Shown here: positions 36,419 to 46,616 of the stretch, piece after piece
How the letters are laid out: each line of letters begins with the position of its first letter
Numbering within the stretch: the stretch's first letter is position 1
NCBI RefSeq assembly: GCF_011683955.1
Contig: NZ_JAAQPI010000001.1
Location: forward strand, 1,178,001-1,242,000
Direction of reading: 5' to 3'
Origin: Pseudomaricurvus alkylphenolicus
Lineage (GTDB): Bacteria > Pseudomonadota > Gammaproteobacteria > Pseudomonadales > Cellvibrionaceae
Length of the DNA: 64,000 nucleotides
Notes under the pieces: generated by a model
What the model saw: the letters and a program-made list of their open reading frames with translations, nothing else
The model's database searches: none
Told to the model about the DNA's origin: nothing
Translations under genes and position numbers: made by a program

Positions 36419-37049
36419 GGGTTTGCTCTTGGTTCGGGGAAAGATGACGAAGAAGACGAAACAGTACGTGTGTTGTGAGCAATACGCCCATAACCAAAAC
36501 AACAACCAGAAGGCTGTCGTGAAGATGGGTCGGGACAATTACCGGCGGCGACTGTGGCCAGCGGCATTGGCTGATCCAGCTGATTAACCAAATGCCGAAG
36601 GCGCAGCCGTAGAGGATAAAACCGGGTTGGCGTAGCGTTCTTTGCAGATAAACATGCAACAGTCCCAGTACCACAAGGAATACCAGAAAGACCAACGTTT
36701 GCCCTTGAAACGACACGTCCAGCCAGCCGGATTGATAGAGTGACAATTGCAAATAGACAATGGCAAAAACGCCAGAGACGCCGGGGATGCTCCAGCGTTG
36801 CCGCAACCTTAACAGCAACCAGCTCTCAAAACAGAGCCAGATGGCCAGGGGTAATTGCAGCGATTGCAATTGCACCTGCCAAACCATAAGGCTCTGCGCG
36901 ATCAGTGTGGACTCCAAGCCGTAAACCAATAGCGTCGCGGCAACGGCAAGCCCAATCCGCACTGCCCACGGAGTGCTGACCCAGAGCGCCAGCCACAGGT
37001 TAAGGCTCAGCAGCGACGCAACCAGCACAAACCATTCAAGCGGAAGCAT
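36402..37049 (-). CDS. Polytopic membrane protein of a CobN-linked operon (HmuT-like position)
   Basis: A 215-residue, very hydrophobic protein with about six transmembrane helices and a short basic, His-containing tail (RLLRHLSPNQEQTHEP). It has no recognisable catalytic motif. Its start overlaps the CobN-like stop by 14 bp and its stop overlaps the ExbB-like start by 17 bp, so it belongs to a tightly coupled set. By position it matches the third gene (HmuT) of hmuRSTUV operons, whose function is itself unclear. It may anchor the chelatase to the ExbBD-like channel; that is inference. Confidence 0.8.
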   Translation of the reverse strand: MLPLEWFVLVASLLSLNLWLALWVSTPWAVRIGLAVAATLLVYGLESTLIAQSLMVWQVQLQSLQLPLAIWLCFESWLLLRLRQRWSIPGVSGVFAIVYLQLSLYQSGWLDVSFQGQTLVFLVFLVVLGLLHVYLQRTLRQPGFILYGCAFGIWLISWISQCRWPQSPPVIVPTHLHDSLLVVVLVMGVLLTTHVLFRLLRHLSPNQEQTHEPVH

Positions 37050-40000
37050 ATCGCCTTCTCTGCAAGACCACGAAGGCCGCCGCCATTATCAGCATCAATG
37101 CTGCCGCCAACGACCAGGAAGGCAGAGTCGGAGAGGCATTGTTGTCAAGGTTATTGCCGACGTTGGTTAAATTGTCCGGTTGCGGCTCACTTGGTTCTGT
37201 GTTCGGACGACTTATAGCATCGGCGTTCTGTTTCGTCGGAGTCTGGCGACTCTGCTCCTCCAGCACAATCGCGCCGGATCTGTCACCGCTACCTTCGGCC
37301 CGATTCAGCACAGTATTGAAGTCCGATTGCAGTGCAGCTTGCAGCTGCTGGCTGATAAACTCGCGCAGTTTGGGGTTGCCACAAGTGAATTTGCCGCAAC
37401 CTGCGTCGTGTTCAACCACCAGTTGGGCATGCAGGGTGGCCACGGCCCGCAGTTGTTCAGCGTCTGCCTGCCAAAATCCTTTACGCGCGGCTTCCAGCAT
37501 AACGCCGCTTATTTCCTGTAGGGCATAAGGATTTTTGTCGCCGAAGAATTTGTCCAGTTGGAGCTGATGTTTGTCCACCACGTAGACATCAAAAAGCTGA
37601 TTCCAGGCCTCTGTGCTGATCGCCTCGGGACGCATGGCGTTCCAGCCGAAGGTGTTGCGGAAGGTCTCGGCAAAAACCTCGGCGCTGCTGGCGCCACCTT
37701 CAGAGATAAGGCCTTCGATAAACAGCGGGTTGAGTAGAGTGGTACGCATCTCCAGCCAGATGGTTTCTTCCAGCCCGGTGAGTTTGGCCTTGGCACTGTT
37801 CCGATAGTCGCTAAAGTACGCATCCGGTGTGTTGCCGGTCACGGCCTTGACCGCCGTGTTCAATCCGCCCATAAACTCGTACACATGATCCAGACTCAGC
37901 GCTCCCCAGGTGTTGCTGCTGCGCGGTTGCACAATCGCCTCGGTATCCAGCAGAGCCGCCTGAAACAAGTGTGGACTAAACTCTCCCCAGGAACCGGAGT
38001 CGCCGTAGACCGCACCCATATTGTTCAGATATTGCCGGGCAATGGCTTGCTGATCCTCCCAGCGATCGCCACTTTCCACCAGTTCCATAATGCCGGTGCC
38101 GTAGGCATTGTTGACCCCACCAAAACTGCGTCGCATGGACAGTTGCTTTGCCTGCAGTGGCGGTAAGCCCTTGTCCAAAAGAAATTGCTCGGCCTTGCGG
38201 ACGCCCTGGCTGACGAAGTTTTCATTGCTGTCTCCGCCGGGATCGGTGGCTGCCAGCTGTACGGCTTCCTCGATCAGCGCCAGCCGAGAGGCGGCCAGGT
38301 CTCTTAACTGCCCGGCACTCTGCACCACAACATCGACACGGGGGCGGCCAAGTTTTTCCTGGGGAATTAGGCGTAATGTCTGGATACGCCCAAACGGGTC
38401 GCGCACCGGCTCCACACCCAACAGATACAAAACCTGAGCGATGGTGGCTCCCTGGCTGTGAATAAAACTGCTGGGCCAAAGCGTAAAGGCGACCTTTTTC
38501 GGGTAGCGGCCATGGGTTTGCAGATGATTTTGCAGCAAGGCCTCGGCCAGCTCCACACCCACTTTCCAGGCAGCTGCAGACGGTGTCTTTTCGGCGTCGA
38601 TAGAGTACATGTTGCGCCCGGTGGGTAAGGCCAGCGGATTCAAAATCGGGTCGCCGCCGGTGGCGGGTGACACGTATCCGCCGTCCAGTGCATTCAGCAG
38701 GGAGGCGTGTTCAAACTCAGCGGCATTGGCGAGGTGTCCGCGCGCATCACCGATGGCATCCAATTGCGTTCGCAGCGAGCCAAGCGTTCGGGATAAATCC
38801 GCGTAGTGGGTCATCACCTGTTGATGGTGGTGACGCAGGGGCTCTGTTGCTGTCGTCAGCTCATTCATCACTGTCTCAACAGATATGGACTCGGGCAACG
38901 CCGCGGCAATGGATGAGCGAATATGGTCGTCTTTTAAAAAGCGTTCATTGAAGCGCTGGCGTGTTTCCATCAACTGCTTTTGTTGGTCCCAGTGCAGCTG
39001 CGCAAACGCTTCCCGACTCAGGCCCAACCTCAGGCTATCAATCTGGCCGCCGGCCGCGTCTTGCAGTTGTTCCAGGTGTTGTGCTTCCGCTTTGCGGAGT
39101 TGCTGTTCGAAATCTGCCGAATCCATCCAGGCAAACACCTGTTGTCTGACGGACTTGTCCTGCATCTCTGTGACCAATTGCAAGACATCCGGATTCTGCA
39201 GTTGTTCCAAAGCACGGCCGATAGCCGGTATCACCTTGGCCAGCACTTGGGCTTTGGCGGCGGCTTCCGGGTCCAGTACCTTGCTGACGTGGGAGAAAGC
39301 CTTGTCACTTTGCAGCCCGCCGATAAACTCGCGGGCCTTGGCGTCGGCCATGACCCTGGCGGTCAATTGCTGCAGCTGACGGGTATCCAGATTTTCTATT
39401 GAGGCCGTTTTCGGTGCCGAGGATTTAGCGCCCAGTGCGATAAACCCGCGCACAATATCCATATCGGAGACACTGGGGTTTTCCCGTTTCCAGCGCTCAA
39501 TATCCGCCAGCCGTTGTGACCCAAACAATGTCTCCAGGAGTTGCCGTGTGGACTGCCCCTGCAGGCGCCGGTCGATCCACGCACGGGTATCGAACCCTTC
39601 ATAGTTGACGTCTCGTCCCAGCGCCCGTTGCAGTTGCGCCATATCGGCCAATTGATACTTGAGGGTGTCGGCAAACATCAATTCGACGGTGTTGTCCAAT
39701 TGCTGTGATTGGTAGGCTTTCCCGAGGGTGTAAAGTCCCTCGGTTATTTTTTCCGCCGCGACGGTTTCAAACCATTGAGCCAGGGGCTGGGCAACAGTGA
39801 TTTCCCAATTGTTGGTGTCCTGGAGTTGCGCCTGGCCAAGCTGCAGGTCTTCGTGCAGACCCAGCGCCAATACCTGCTTGTTGATCTCCTCGCGCATCCG
39901 GGCCTGAACGGCACCCTCGGCCAGGTAGTAGTTGCCCAGCTGTTCGGCCAGGGGTTTCAGGTCACCTTTAAGACCTGCTTCGCTAAACGGCGGCGTCAGG

Positions 40001-41796
40001 TGATTAATAATGGTGGCGTAACTGCGGCGTTTGGCAATAATCGCTTCGCCAACGTTGGACATGGTGTAGATGTAGAAGTGCGGCATACCGCCCAGCATGG
40101 CATCAGCCCAGTCCCGTTCGGACAGCGCCACTTGTTTTTTCGGTGTAAATTCGAGGCTGCCGTGGGTTCCGAAGTGAATAACCGCATCGGCCGCGAAGGT
40201 GTGGCGTAACCAGAAATAGGCGGCCAGGTAGGTATGGGGTGGCGCCTTATCGGTGCCGTGCACCAGTTTAAAGGTGTTGTCACCCAAACCGGGCAGGGGC
40301 TGGGGTAGTATGGCGATATTGCCGAATTGCAATCTGGCCACGGCAATACCTTTATCCGGTTTAACCAGAAAGTTACCTGGCGCTTCTCCGTATAGTGCTT
40401 CGACCTGTTGGCAAAGATCGTCAGCCAGTTCGGTGCAATGTTGTTTGTATTGAGCAGATGACAAGAAGGCTGGATTGCCCTCAGTTAAGAACTCTTCACT
40501 TTGGCCCATGGCATCAGGTGTCATCACGGTTCCCTGACGATCCAGCTGCCGTTTAAATTCTGAAAAAGTACTCGGTAGACCGCCAACATCGTAACCATGA
40601 GACTCCAACGTCCGCAGAGTGTTGTAAAGACTTGGCGCCACTTCCATATTGCCGGCCACCAGAGCGTTTTTGCCAGGTCCTCGAAAATACACAATCGCGA
40701 TTTTCTTGTCGGCGTTATCCTGATGGCGCAGTTTCAGATGGGACTTAAGCAGGCTCACAAATTGATCCAAACGATGCTCCACCGGCTTGAAAATCGAATG
40801 ACCGTTTTCGTCTTTGAACTGGGCATTGATCACATAGGGAGCAATGGCGCCGTCCAGCTCCGGCAACACCACATTCATACTTAACAGGGCACCGTGGTAA
40901 CCCTGGGGATTCTGCAACCATTGGTCGTGGTCTTCAAAAACCGACAACGGCGACAACAATGGAATATTACGCTCCTGTAACCACCTTACCGCTTCTTTTG
41001 AATCGCCCACGTGCAGTCGGCCGTGAGGCATCATCACCACCGCATCCGGTTCGATCTCACGCATAAACGCCAGTCGGCGGCTGTTGCTGGCGATGGGGTA
41101 GACTCTCAGGTTCTCCTGTTCCAGACGTTTGATCAGTGCATCGATATGGTCGCGGTTTGAATTAAAAGGCCCGGGCACGGAGGTGATCAGCGCGATCTTT
41201 GGGGCGCTGCCGTCATAGCCTTCAAGCGCTTCATAGTATTGCTGAAAATCGCGAACGTTTTCGAAAATGGCCTCGCTGGCCAGATGGAAGAGCACATCGT
41301 TGCCAATCTCCACAGGTGCTTCAGGTTCCAGCACGTCATAGAGTTTGGCATCAATGTGTTTTCGGAAATAGCGCAACAGATTCAGGTAATTCTGCGCGCC
41401 GGCATTGTCCATATAAGCCTGCACTGCCTGTTGATGAACATCCGGTACGCTATTGATCGCATGCGCCGGATTCATGGCACTGTCCACAATCACGGTACGG
41501 CTGCTGGCCACGCGCTTCAGTTGTGCCAGCTCTTCGTCGTTCAGTTTAAGGCCCCGACCAAACACCAATACCACATCGTATTGGTGCAGTTGGCTTAAGT
41601 CCTTATGGTCAAACGACTCCACCTTGACCCACCCCGCCTCTTTGGCGGCGGTAAACTTGGCGACCTGAAAATCGCGGTAATTCACCAGTGCCACCCGAGT
41701 TGGGCCAAAATAGTTTGCATAGGCCCAATAAGTCGTGGCCACCATCAACACCAGGTACGCCGCCAGGGCGTACCGGTTCAGCAATGCATGTTTCAT
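37036..41796 (-). CDS. CobN-like chelatase/dechelatase, membrane-anchored (HmuS-like)
   Basis: A 1586-residue protein of the CobN/magnesium-chelatase H-subunit family, longer than cobaltochelatase CobN (about 1275). An N-terminal membrane helix (about 8-28) and a C-terminal helix (about 1560-1578, before QRRRYASA) suggest it is tethered at both ends with its bulk probably in the periplasm, unlike cytoplasmic CobN. Family segments include HFGTHGSLEFTPKK near residue 545, GGMPHFYIYTMSNVGEA near 566, and LMEMRTTLLNP-like and YGTGIMELVE stretches in the second half. No CobS/CobT partners are present. HmuS of Bacteroidetes, the best-known relative, is proposed to remove metal from heme. Here the operon sits behind a Zur box, so zinc or another tetrapyrrole metal is equally plausible. 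Confidence 0.9.
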   Translation of the reverse strand: MKHALLNRYALAAYLVLMVATTYWAYANYFGPTRVALVNYRDFQVAKFTAAKEAGWVKVESFDHKDLSQLHQYDVVLVFGRGLKLNDEELAQLKRVASSRTVIVDSAMNPAHAINSVPDVHQQAVQAYMDNAGAQNYLNLLRYFRKHIDAKLYDVLEPEAPVEIGNDVLFHLASEAIFENVRDFQQYYEALEGYDGSAPKIALITSVPGPFNSNRDHIDALIKRLEQENLRVYPIASNSRRLAFMREIEPDAVVMMPHGRLHVGDSKEAVRWLQERNIPLLSPLSVFEDHDQWLQNPQGYHGALLSMNVVLPELDGAIAPYVINAQFKDENGHSIFKPVEHRLDQFVSLLKSHLKLRHQDNADKKIAIVYFRGPGKNALVAGNMEVAPSLYNTLRTLESHGYDVGGLPSTFSEFKRQLDRQGTVMTPDAMGQSEEFLTEGNPAFLSSAQYKQHCTELADDLCQQVEALYGEAPGNFLVKPDKGIAVARLQFGNIAILPQPLPGLGDNTFKLVHGTDKAPPHTYLAAYFWLRHTFAADAVIHFGTHGSLEFTPKKQVALSERDWADAMLGGMPHFYIYTMSNVGEAIIAKRRSYATIINHLTPPFSEAGLKGDLKPLAEQLGNYYLAEGAVQARMREEINKQVLALGLHEDLQLGQAQLQDTNNWEITVAQPLAQWFETVAAEKITEGLYTLGKAYQSQQLDNTVELMFADTLKYQLADMAQLQRALGRDVNYEGFDTRAWIDRRLQGQSTRQLLETLFGSQRLADIERWKRENPSVSDMDIVRGFIALGAKSSAPKTASIENLDTRQLQQLTARVMADAKAREFIGGLQSDKAFSHVSKVLDPEAAAKAQVLAKVIPAIGRALEQLQNPDVLQLVTEMQDKSVRQQVFAWMDSADFEQQLRKAEAQHLEQLQDAAGGQIDSLRLGLSREAFAQLHWDQQKQLMETRQRFNERFLKDDHIRSSIAAALPESISVETVMNELTTATEPLRHHHQQVMTHYADLSRTLGSLRTQLDAIGDARGHLANAAEFEHASLLNALDGGYVSPATGGDPILNPLALPTGRNMYSIDAEKTPSAAAWKVGVELAEALLQNHLQTHGRYPKKVAFTLWPSSFIHSQGATIAQVLYLLGVEPVRDPFGRIQTLRLIPQEKLGRPRVDVVVQSAGQLRDLAASRLALIEEAVQLAATDPGGDSNENFVSQGVRKAEQFLLDKGLPPLQAKQLSMRRSFGGVNNAYGTGIMELVESGDRWEDQQAIARQYLNNMGAVYGDSGSWGEFSPHLFQAALLDTEAIVQPRSSNTWGALSLDHVYEFMGGLNTAVKAVTGNTPDAYFSDYRNSAKAKLTGLEETIWLEMRTTLLNPLFIEGLISEGGASSAEVFAETFRNTFGWNAMRPEAISTEAWNQLFDVYVVDKHQLQLDKFFGDKNPYALQEISGVMLEAARKGFWQADAEQLRAVATLHAQLVVEHDAGCGKFTCGNPKLREFISQQLQAALQSDFNTVLNRAEGSGDRSGAIVLEEQSRQTPTKQNADAISRPNTEPSEPQPDNLTNVGNNLDNNASPTLPSWSLAAALMLIMAAAFVVLQRRRYASA

Positions 41797-41799
41797 GGA

Positions 41800-44082
41800 T
41801 TAAAAACTGTAGGAGAGATTCACAGAAAAGTTGCGACCGGGCTGTGCCTTGGCATCGAGATCGCCGTTGGCATTATCGCCTTTGGCGTGAGCGCCCCAGA
41901 ACTTTTTGTCGAACAGGTTATAAACCGTAGCATCAACCCGCAACTTGGGATTGGGGTTCCAGACCAGTGTCAGGTCGTGAACGCTGTAGCCTGGAGGCTC
42001 AAATGCGGGTAGGGGCTGACCCCGTTGAACCAGAGGCTCGGCGTCGTCGGCGCTGGCAACGGCACGCAGATACCAACTGATTCCCAGGGTGGCATCGGGA
42101 TTGTTCAGATCCAGTCCGAATGTCAAGGTATCCGGTCCGACGCTGTTCAGGCCAAGGCCGGTCTCTTCATTCTCGGCCTCAATGACGTTAGCCGTTAAAT
42201 TCAGGTGCGCTTGCCAGGGCAGTTCCAGCCATTGATTCAAGTGCAGACGGGATTTAAATTCAAACCCTTTGATTTCCACTTCATCCACGTTCATATACTG
42301 AATCTGGCGAATGGCGGTGGGGCCCACGAATATGGGCGCCAGCTCGCGGTAACCAATGGTGCGGCTGTCGATAAAGTCCTCGTAGGTGGTGCGGTAGTGG
42401 GCGAGGCTGGCGCTAAGTACGCGGCTGTTCCAGCGCCAGCCCAGTTCGAAACCCTTGCTGGTTTCGGGGCCGAGGTCGCTGTTGGGCAGCACTTCGTGAG
42501 GCACACCGGGCACCGGTATCAGAATGGCGCGGCTGATAAATTGGTCATCCACCGGCGGTGCGCGAAATCCCGTCTGGTAACTGGCATACAGCTGCTGTTC
42601 GCGAGTCAGTTGATAGGTCATGCCGACATTCGGTGACCAGCGATCATCGGAACGGGACTCAACGTCGGTACCAGAGGGATTAAAGTTGTCGTAAGCGGCA
42701 TCTGCGTTCGGCGAACTGCGAAAAGAGTCATAGCGGATGCCCATGATCAGATCGAGTTTGTCGGATAACACCCACTGATCCTGCAGATACAATCCCCACT
42801 GTTCGATGTCTGTATCCGGAAAGGACTTGCCAGGGTAGGTAACACCGGCGCCGGATTTGCTGACAGTGCCATTGATCTCATCGACAATGGTTCTGTCCAC
42901 CGGGCGGGTAAAGGATTTATGCAGCAGGTCCACGCCGGCAACGGTGGTGTGGTCTCCCCACTGGCGCTCTCCGCGCAGCGAAAAGCTCCACTGTTGTTGC
43001 TCAAATTGTTCGTGCTCCAGGGTGCGTTGGGCGCTGGCTGGTATTGGCGGGAAGTTGCTGCCTGGATTCTGTTGCAATTCGTCTTCGTGTTGCTCGTAAT
43101 CTGATTCCTGATAGTCCAGCTGCCAGTGCAGTAAATCCAACCCCAGGGTCTGCTGCAGGGTATTGTGGACACCCAAATGCCAGCGGTGGGATTCGTCGCT
43201 GGCGACACTGCTGGTAATCGCGGTTCCGGGTGGGCCCGCGACCGGGCCAATATTGGTGTTAAGGGTATTGTCGACGTCCTGCTTCCAGTAGTCGCCAATA
43301 AAGTCCCAGTGGCCAAGCGTCTCGCTATCGAATGACCATTTCGCCAGCACCGAATTCACGTCACCGTCTTTGGGGTTGGGATCAAAGCTGCTGTTGATGT
43401 CCCGCTCGGAGAAACCCTGGTGGTCGAGCTGGATCAACCCGTAACCCGCACCCAGCTTGGAGGCGGCGACAAAACTGGTGTGGTAGCGCTCGTCAACGCT
43501 GGCATAACCCGCACCAATGCGGCTATGGCTGGTGGAGCCAGAGCTGGTGGCCAGGCGTTCAGGGTCCAGTGTTTCCAGCAAGACCACTCCGCCGATGGCA
43601 TCACTGCCGTAGAGCGCGGAGGAGGGCCCTTTGAGCAATTCCACCCGCTCCAGGTTAAAAGCATTAAAGCTGCCGCGCCCCTGATCCACGCCAGCGGAAC
43701 CAAAGCCCGAGGGCATGCGAGCGCCGTCTTGCAGAATCACTACCCGGTTGCCGCCAATGCCACGAATATTGATGCTGGCGTCGCCATGACGATCGCCGGA
43801 CTTTTCCACCTGTACCCCCGGCTCGTAGCGGAACAGGTCAGCCAGGGTGTAGGGCTGCAGTTTGTCCAGCAGCTCCTTGCTGATCACACCCACGGATGCC
43901 GCAATGTCGTTGATATCCCGTTCGCTGCGGTGTGCCGTTACATGCAGTGTTTCCAGGCCTTCGGGCGATTCAATGGTGGGCTGTTGCGCTTGCGCGGGAA
44001 GCCAGAGGGCGGCGGTTATTGCACCCGCCAGGGTATTGAGGATCAGCTGGCCTTTGGCCTGAGTTGAGTGAAATCTGCACAT
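41800..44082 (-). CDS. TonB-dependent receptor of the heme/zinc type (HmuR/ZnuD-like)
   Basis: A 760-residue receptor distinct from the others in the window. After a signal peptide (to about residue 33, AQAQ) come ETLHVTAHRSERD (TonB box), SINIRGIGGNRVVIL and ELLKGPSSALYGSDAIGG in the plug. The barrel carries the FRAP box (TGFRAPPVDDQFI) and, about 30 residues on, NSDLGPE in place of NPNL/NPDL, with a His between them (GVPHEVL): the arrangement described for heme and hemoglobin receptors, a fold shared by the zinc receptor ZnuD. GGAG precedes the ATG. Only 3 bp separate it from the CobN-like gene. The near-perfect Zur box just upstream argues for induction by zinc shortage. Confidence 0.93.
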   Translation of the reverse strand: MCRFHSTQAKGQLILNTLAGAITAALWLPAQAQQPTIESPEGLETLHVTAHRSERDINDIAASVGVISKELLDKLQPYTLADLFRYEPGVQVEKSGDRHGDASINIRGIGGNRVVILQDGARMPSGFGSAGVDQGRGSFNAFNLERVELLKGPSSALYGSDAIGGVVLLETLDPERLATSSGSTSHSRIGAGYASVDERYHTSFVAASKLGAGYGLIQLDHQGFSERDINSSFDPNPKDGDVNSVLAKWSFDSETLGHWDFIGDYWKQDVDNTLNTNIGPVAGPPGTAITSSVASDESHRWHLGVHNTLQQTLGLDLLHWQLDYQESDYEQHEDELQQNPGSNFPPIPASAQRTLEHEQFEQQQWSFSLRGERQWGDHTTVAGVDLLHKSFTRPVDRTIVDEINGTVSKSGAGVTYPGKSFPDTDIEQWGLYLQDQWVLSDKLDLIMGIRYDSFRSSPNADAAYDNFNPSGTDVESRSDDRWSPNVGMTYQLTREQQLYASYQTGFRAPPVDDQFISRAILIPVPGVPHEVLPNSDLGPETSKGFELGWRWNSRVLSASLAHYRTTYEDFIDSRTIGYRELAPIFVGPTAIRQIQYMNVDEVEIKGFEFKSRLHLNQWLELPWQAHLNLTANVIEAENEETGLGLNSVGPDTLTFGLDLNNPDATLGISWYLRAVASADDAEPLVQRGQPLPAFEPPGYSVHDLTLVWNPNPKLRVDATVYNLFDKKFWGAHAKGDNANGDLDAKAQPGRNFSVNLSYSF

Positions 44083-44118
44083 AATGACTCCGAATTTAGC
44101 AACCGGTTTGAATTTTGA

Positions 44119-44141
44119 GGAATGTTATAACATAACATTTA
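44119..44141 (-). promoter_or_regulatory. Zur box (zinc uptake regulator operator)
   Basis: The core AATGTTATAACATAACATT (44121-44139) fits the Zur consensus GAAATGTTATANTATAACATTTC with 19 of 22 specified positions over the full 23 bp. TGTTAT/ATAACA is a perfect 6-3-6 inverted repeat. It lies 37-59 bp upstream of the receptor start, where a repressor would block the promoter. Confidence 0.8.
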
Positions 44142-44175
44142 AAATGGAAAGCCGCTCAGAATCCACAGAAATGAG

Positions 44176-45120
44176 TTACAGCCCATCCTGCCTGGCGATC
44201 GTCCTCAATATCTGCTGAAACTTGCCGACCGCCTCGGAGGCGATAACGTCAGAGCGAGTTGTAAATCCCACCGGTATCCGAGTATTGGGTCCCGCGGTGC
44301 TCAAGACCTTAAACACGCCCTGTTCCACTTCCTGTTTAAAGGCAGCCATCGGCGGGATGCAGATCAAACCTTGCACCTCTTTAAGCAGTGATCGGGCGGT
44401 CAACATGGAAGAGCATTCAATAACATTGGTGGGCAAGGGCAGGTCAAGGTCGAAAAACATCTGGTCAAACTTGCGTCGCATCAAGGCATTGGGGAGTGGT
44501 ACCAGCCAGATAAAATCGAGAAGCTCCGTGAGTTCCAATTTCTCGGTTGTCGATGCCGGGTGATCGTGATGAACCAACAGGCAATTCGGGTCGAAAAATA
44601 CGGTTTCCTGAATCAGCGGAGGGTGTTTGCCTTCGTCAAACAAGCGACCAAAGATAAGGTCGTATTCCGCTTTCAACAAGCCGTTTATAGCGTCAACATC
44701 GGCGACAAAATGCATACGTACCGTGGTGGCGGGAAACCGGCTTTTGAATTCGGCGATGGTGCGGGCCATCAGCGAATCCCAGACATGGCCACAGGCAATG
44801 ACGAGGTGTCCGGCATCCGGTGACGACAATCGTACCAGCTCTTCCGCCGCTTGTTTGTACTGATTCTTCAGCAGTTTGCAGTGCCGATAAAATACATCGC
44901 CCTCGGGTGTAGGGGTGACTCCGCGAGGCAAGCGCACGAACAGTTTCATCTGCAGTGCATCTTCCATTTCGGTCAGACTCTTGGATAAGGTGGATTGGGT
45001 CAGTGCGATCTGCTCTGCCGCCGCGCTGATATTGCGACATTCATAGATGGCCATAAATACCAGCAGCTGTTTCTGACGTATACGGGTGGCGAGTGCCTTG
45101 ATGGTGTTGTCGATATTCAT
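44176..45120 (-). CDS. LysR-family transcriptional regulator
   Basis: A 314-residue LysR-type regulator. The helix-turn-helix is at about residues 20-45 (CRNISAAAEQIALTQSTLSKSL), listed here only by its ends AAAEQIALTQS, followed by EMEDALQMKLFVR and a periplasmic-binding-like effector domain. It lies 151 bp downstream of the resorcylate-decarboxylase-like gene on the same strand and 93 bp upstream of the Zur-box operon. Its target is not evident; control of the amidohydrolase by an aromatic effector is plausible. The start ATG at 45120 lacks a strong ribosome site. Confidence 0.9.
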   Translation of the reverse strand: MNIDNTIKALATRIRQKQLLVFMAIYECRNISAAAEQIALTQSTLSKSLTEMEDALQMKLFVRLPRGVTPTPEGDVFYRHCKLLKNQYKQAAEELVRLSSPDAGHLVIACGHVWDSLMARTIAEFKSRFPATTVRMHFVADVDAINGLLKAEYDLIFGRLFDEGKHPPLIQETVFFDPNCLLVHHDHPASTTEKLELTELLDFIWLVPLPNALMRRKFDQMFFDLDLPLPTNVIECSSMLTARSLLKEVQGLICIPPMAAFKQEVEQGVFKVLSTAGPNTRIPVGFTTRSDVIASEAVGKFQQILRTIARQDGL

Positions 45121-45271
45121 GGTATTGGTGGGCTCAAATCGTGGAGCTATGGGGATATTGCCATGAGTAAACGGTATTCTCTACTGCTCTGGAAGATAGT
45201 CCCCGCAACTTGCAAAGGGCTGTCTTAAGGGAGAAGCCCGCGATACGGGCCCGTGAACACACTCTGTTGAT

Positions 45272-46255
45272 TTACTCCATATCCAACTTGAACAACTCGA
45301 TGGCATTCTCACGACCAATCTGTCGGCGCTCGGCATCGTTGATCAAAGTCGTGTTGTCGAACCAGTTGGCGGCATCGTCCATCCGTTCAAACGGATAATC
45401 TGTACAAAAGCAAATACGATCCTTGCCCACCGTCTCCAGCGCACAGCGAAAACTGGCATCGCTAAAGTTACCGCTGGTGGTAATGTAGAAATGCTCGCGG
45501 AAGTAATCACCGAGCAGCTTCTTGCCACGATAGCCGCGGGTGGAGAAACGCATACGCGCATCCATGCGCCAAAGGTTGTAGGGGATAAATTCGCCCAGAT
45601 GACCGATTACGATTTTGAGATTGTTAAAATCCTCAAACAAACCGGAACCGCAAAGGCGCAGGGCATGGGTCGCGGTTTCTACCGAGAAGCCCCAGGGGGA
45701 ACTACGCAACCAGGGGTGGTCTTCCAGATTCTTTGACTGCGAGGGCAATCCCATGCGTGGGTGCAAATAGAAAGGCACATCCAGATCGGAGACGGTGGCC
45801 CAGAAGTCACGGTATTCGTCAATGTCGTAGTAAATCGCGGAATCTTCTTCGCCGCGCTGGGTAAAGCCGTTGACCAGTGCACCTTTAAAACCTAACTCTT
45901 TCACGCAGCGCTTGAGTTCCTCTGAGGCTGCCTGCGGGTCCTGCATGGGTAGTGCTGCCAGACCGGCGTAGCGACTGGGGTGGCGCTTAACGGCATCGGC
46001 AATGGTGTCGTTGGCTTTACGGGCGATTTCAATCGCCTGGTCAGTATCGAGGATGGACTGCACCGCCGGTGCGTTCAGGGACAGGATGGCCAGTTCGATG
46101 CCGGTGCGGTCCATAGCGGCCAGGCGCATATCGTCCAGGTCGAGGATTTCCTCAGTAAATTCATCAAAACGTCCGGACTCTCCGGCGAAGTCTTTGGTTT
46201 CCGCGGTGGTTTCGAGGATCGCCATATGCTCTTCGAATACGATCTTGCCCTTCAT
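45272..46255 (-). CDS. Gamma-resorcylate decarboxylase-like amidohydrolase
   Basis: A 327-residue amidohydrolase-2 (ACMSD) family enzyme. It aligns from memory along its whole length with gamma-resorcylate (2,6-dihydroxybenzoate) decarboxylase: E8 and H10 in VFEEHMA, LSLNAPAVQ near residue 58, GALVNGFTQ near 124, the His in VPFYLHPRMG near 165, IGHLGE near 219, and the Asp in CTDYPFERMD near 287. All metal and catalytic positions of that enzyme are kept. It should carry out non-oxidative, metal-dependent decarboxylation of a hydroxybenzoate. GGAG precedes the ATG. It is divergent from the receptor at 46617, and the 361-bp gap holds three TTGTnnTACAA-type boxes. Confidence 0.9.
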   Translation of the reverse strand: MKGKIVFEEHMAILETTAETKDFAGESGRFDEFTEEILDLDDMRLAAMDRTGIELAILSLNAPAVQSILDTDQAIEIARKANDTIADAVKRHPSRYAGLAALPMQDPQAASEELKRCVKELGFKGALVNGFTQRGEEDSAIYYDIDEYRDFWATVSDLDVPFYLHPRMGLPSQSKNLEDHPWLRSSPWGFSVETATHALRLCGSGLFEDFNNLKIVIGHLGEFIPYNLWRMDARMRFSTRGYRGKKLLGDYFREHFYITTSGNFSDASFRCALETVGKDRICFCTDYPFERMDDAANWFDNTTLINDAERRQIGRENAIELFKLDME

Positions 46256-46444
46256 TACAGTCTCCTGTGGTTACCCATTCAATTTGGTTGCTGGATGCCC
46301 TCTAGGTTCGCATCAGCGGGCGCGAGATAAAAACAACTTTCTTACATAGAGATATGGGGGAAAAGGAATGGCTGGTCTGGCGAATAGTTACCCATCCTCG
46401 GTTCAATTTGGTGCAGGGTGGCGTTCAGCGGCAGAAATCCTGAA

Positions 46445-46570
46445 ATGTAGTACAGGCTGGCCTAAGTTGACCTTTCTATTTAGGTATTAATCCGGTTTTC
46501 ATTAAAAATGTACTACAATAATTGACGAATATATGGGTTTTTGATAATTTGCCTAAAGATTGTTCTACAA
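46445..46570. promoter_or_regulatory. Three TTGTnnTACAA-type operator boxes in the divergent promoter
   Basis: ATGTAGTACAG (46445-46455), ATGTACTACAA (46508-46518) and TTGTTCTACAA (46560-46570) are variants of one 11-bp palindrome. They occupy the gene-free gap 46256-46616 between the decarboxylase-like gene and the receptor. The same box recurs before 59243, 62108, 62929 and 63180, which implicates a GntR/FCD regulator. Confidence 0.7.
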
Positions 46571-46616
46571 TTTTGGGTGGGGCAGTCAAAAATACCAAGT
46601 TTTTCTGGAGAGTGAG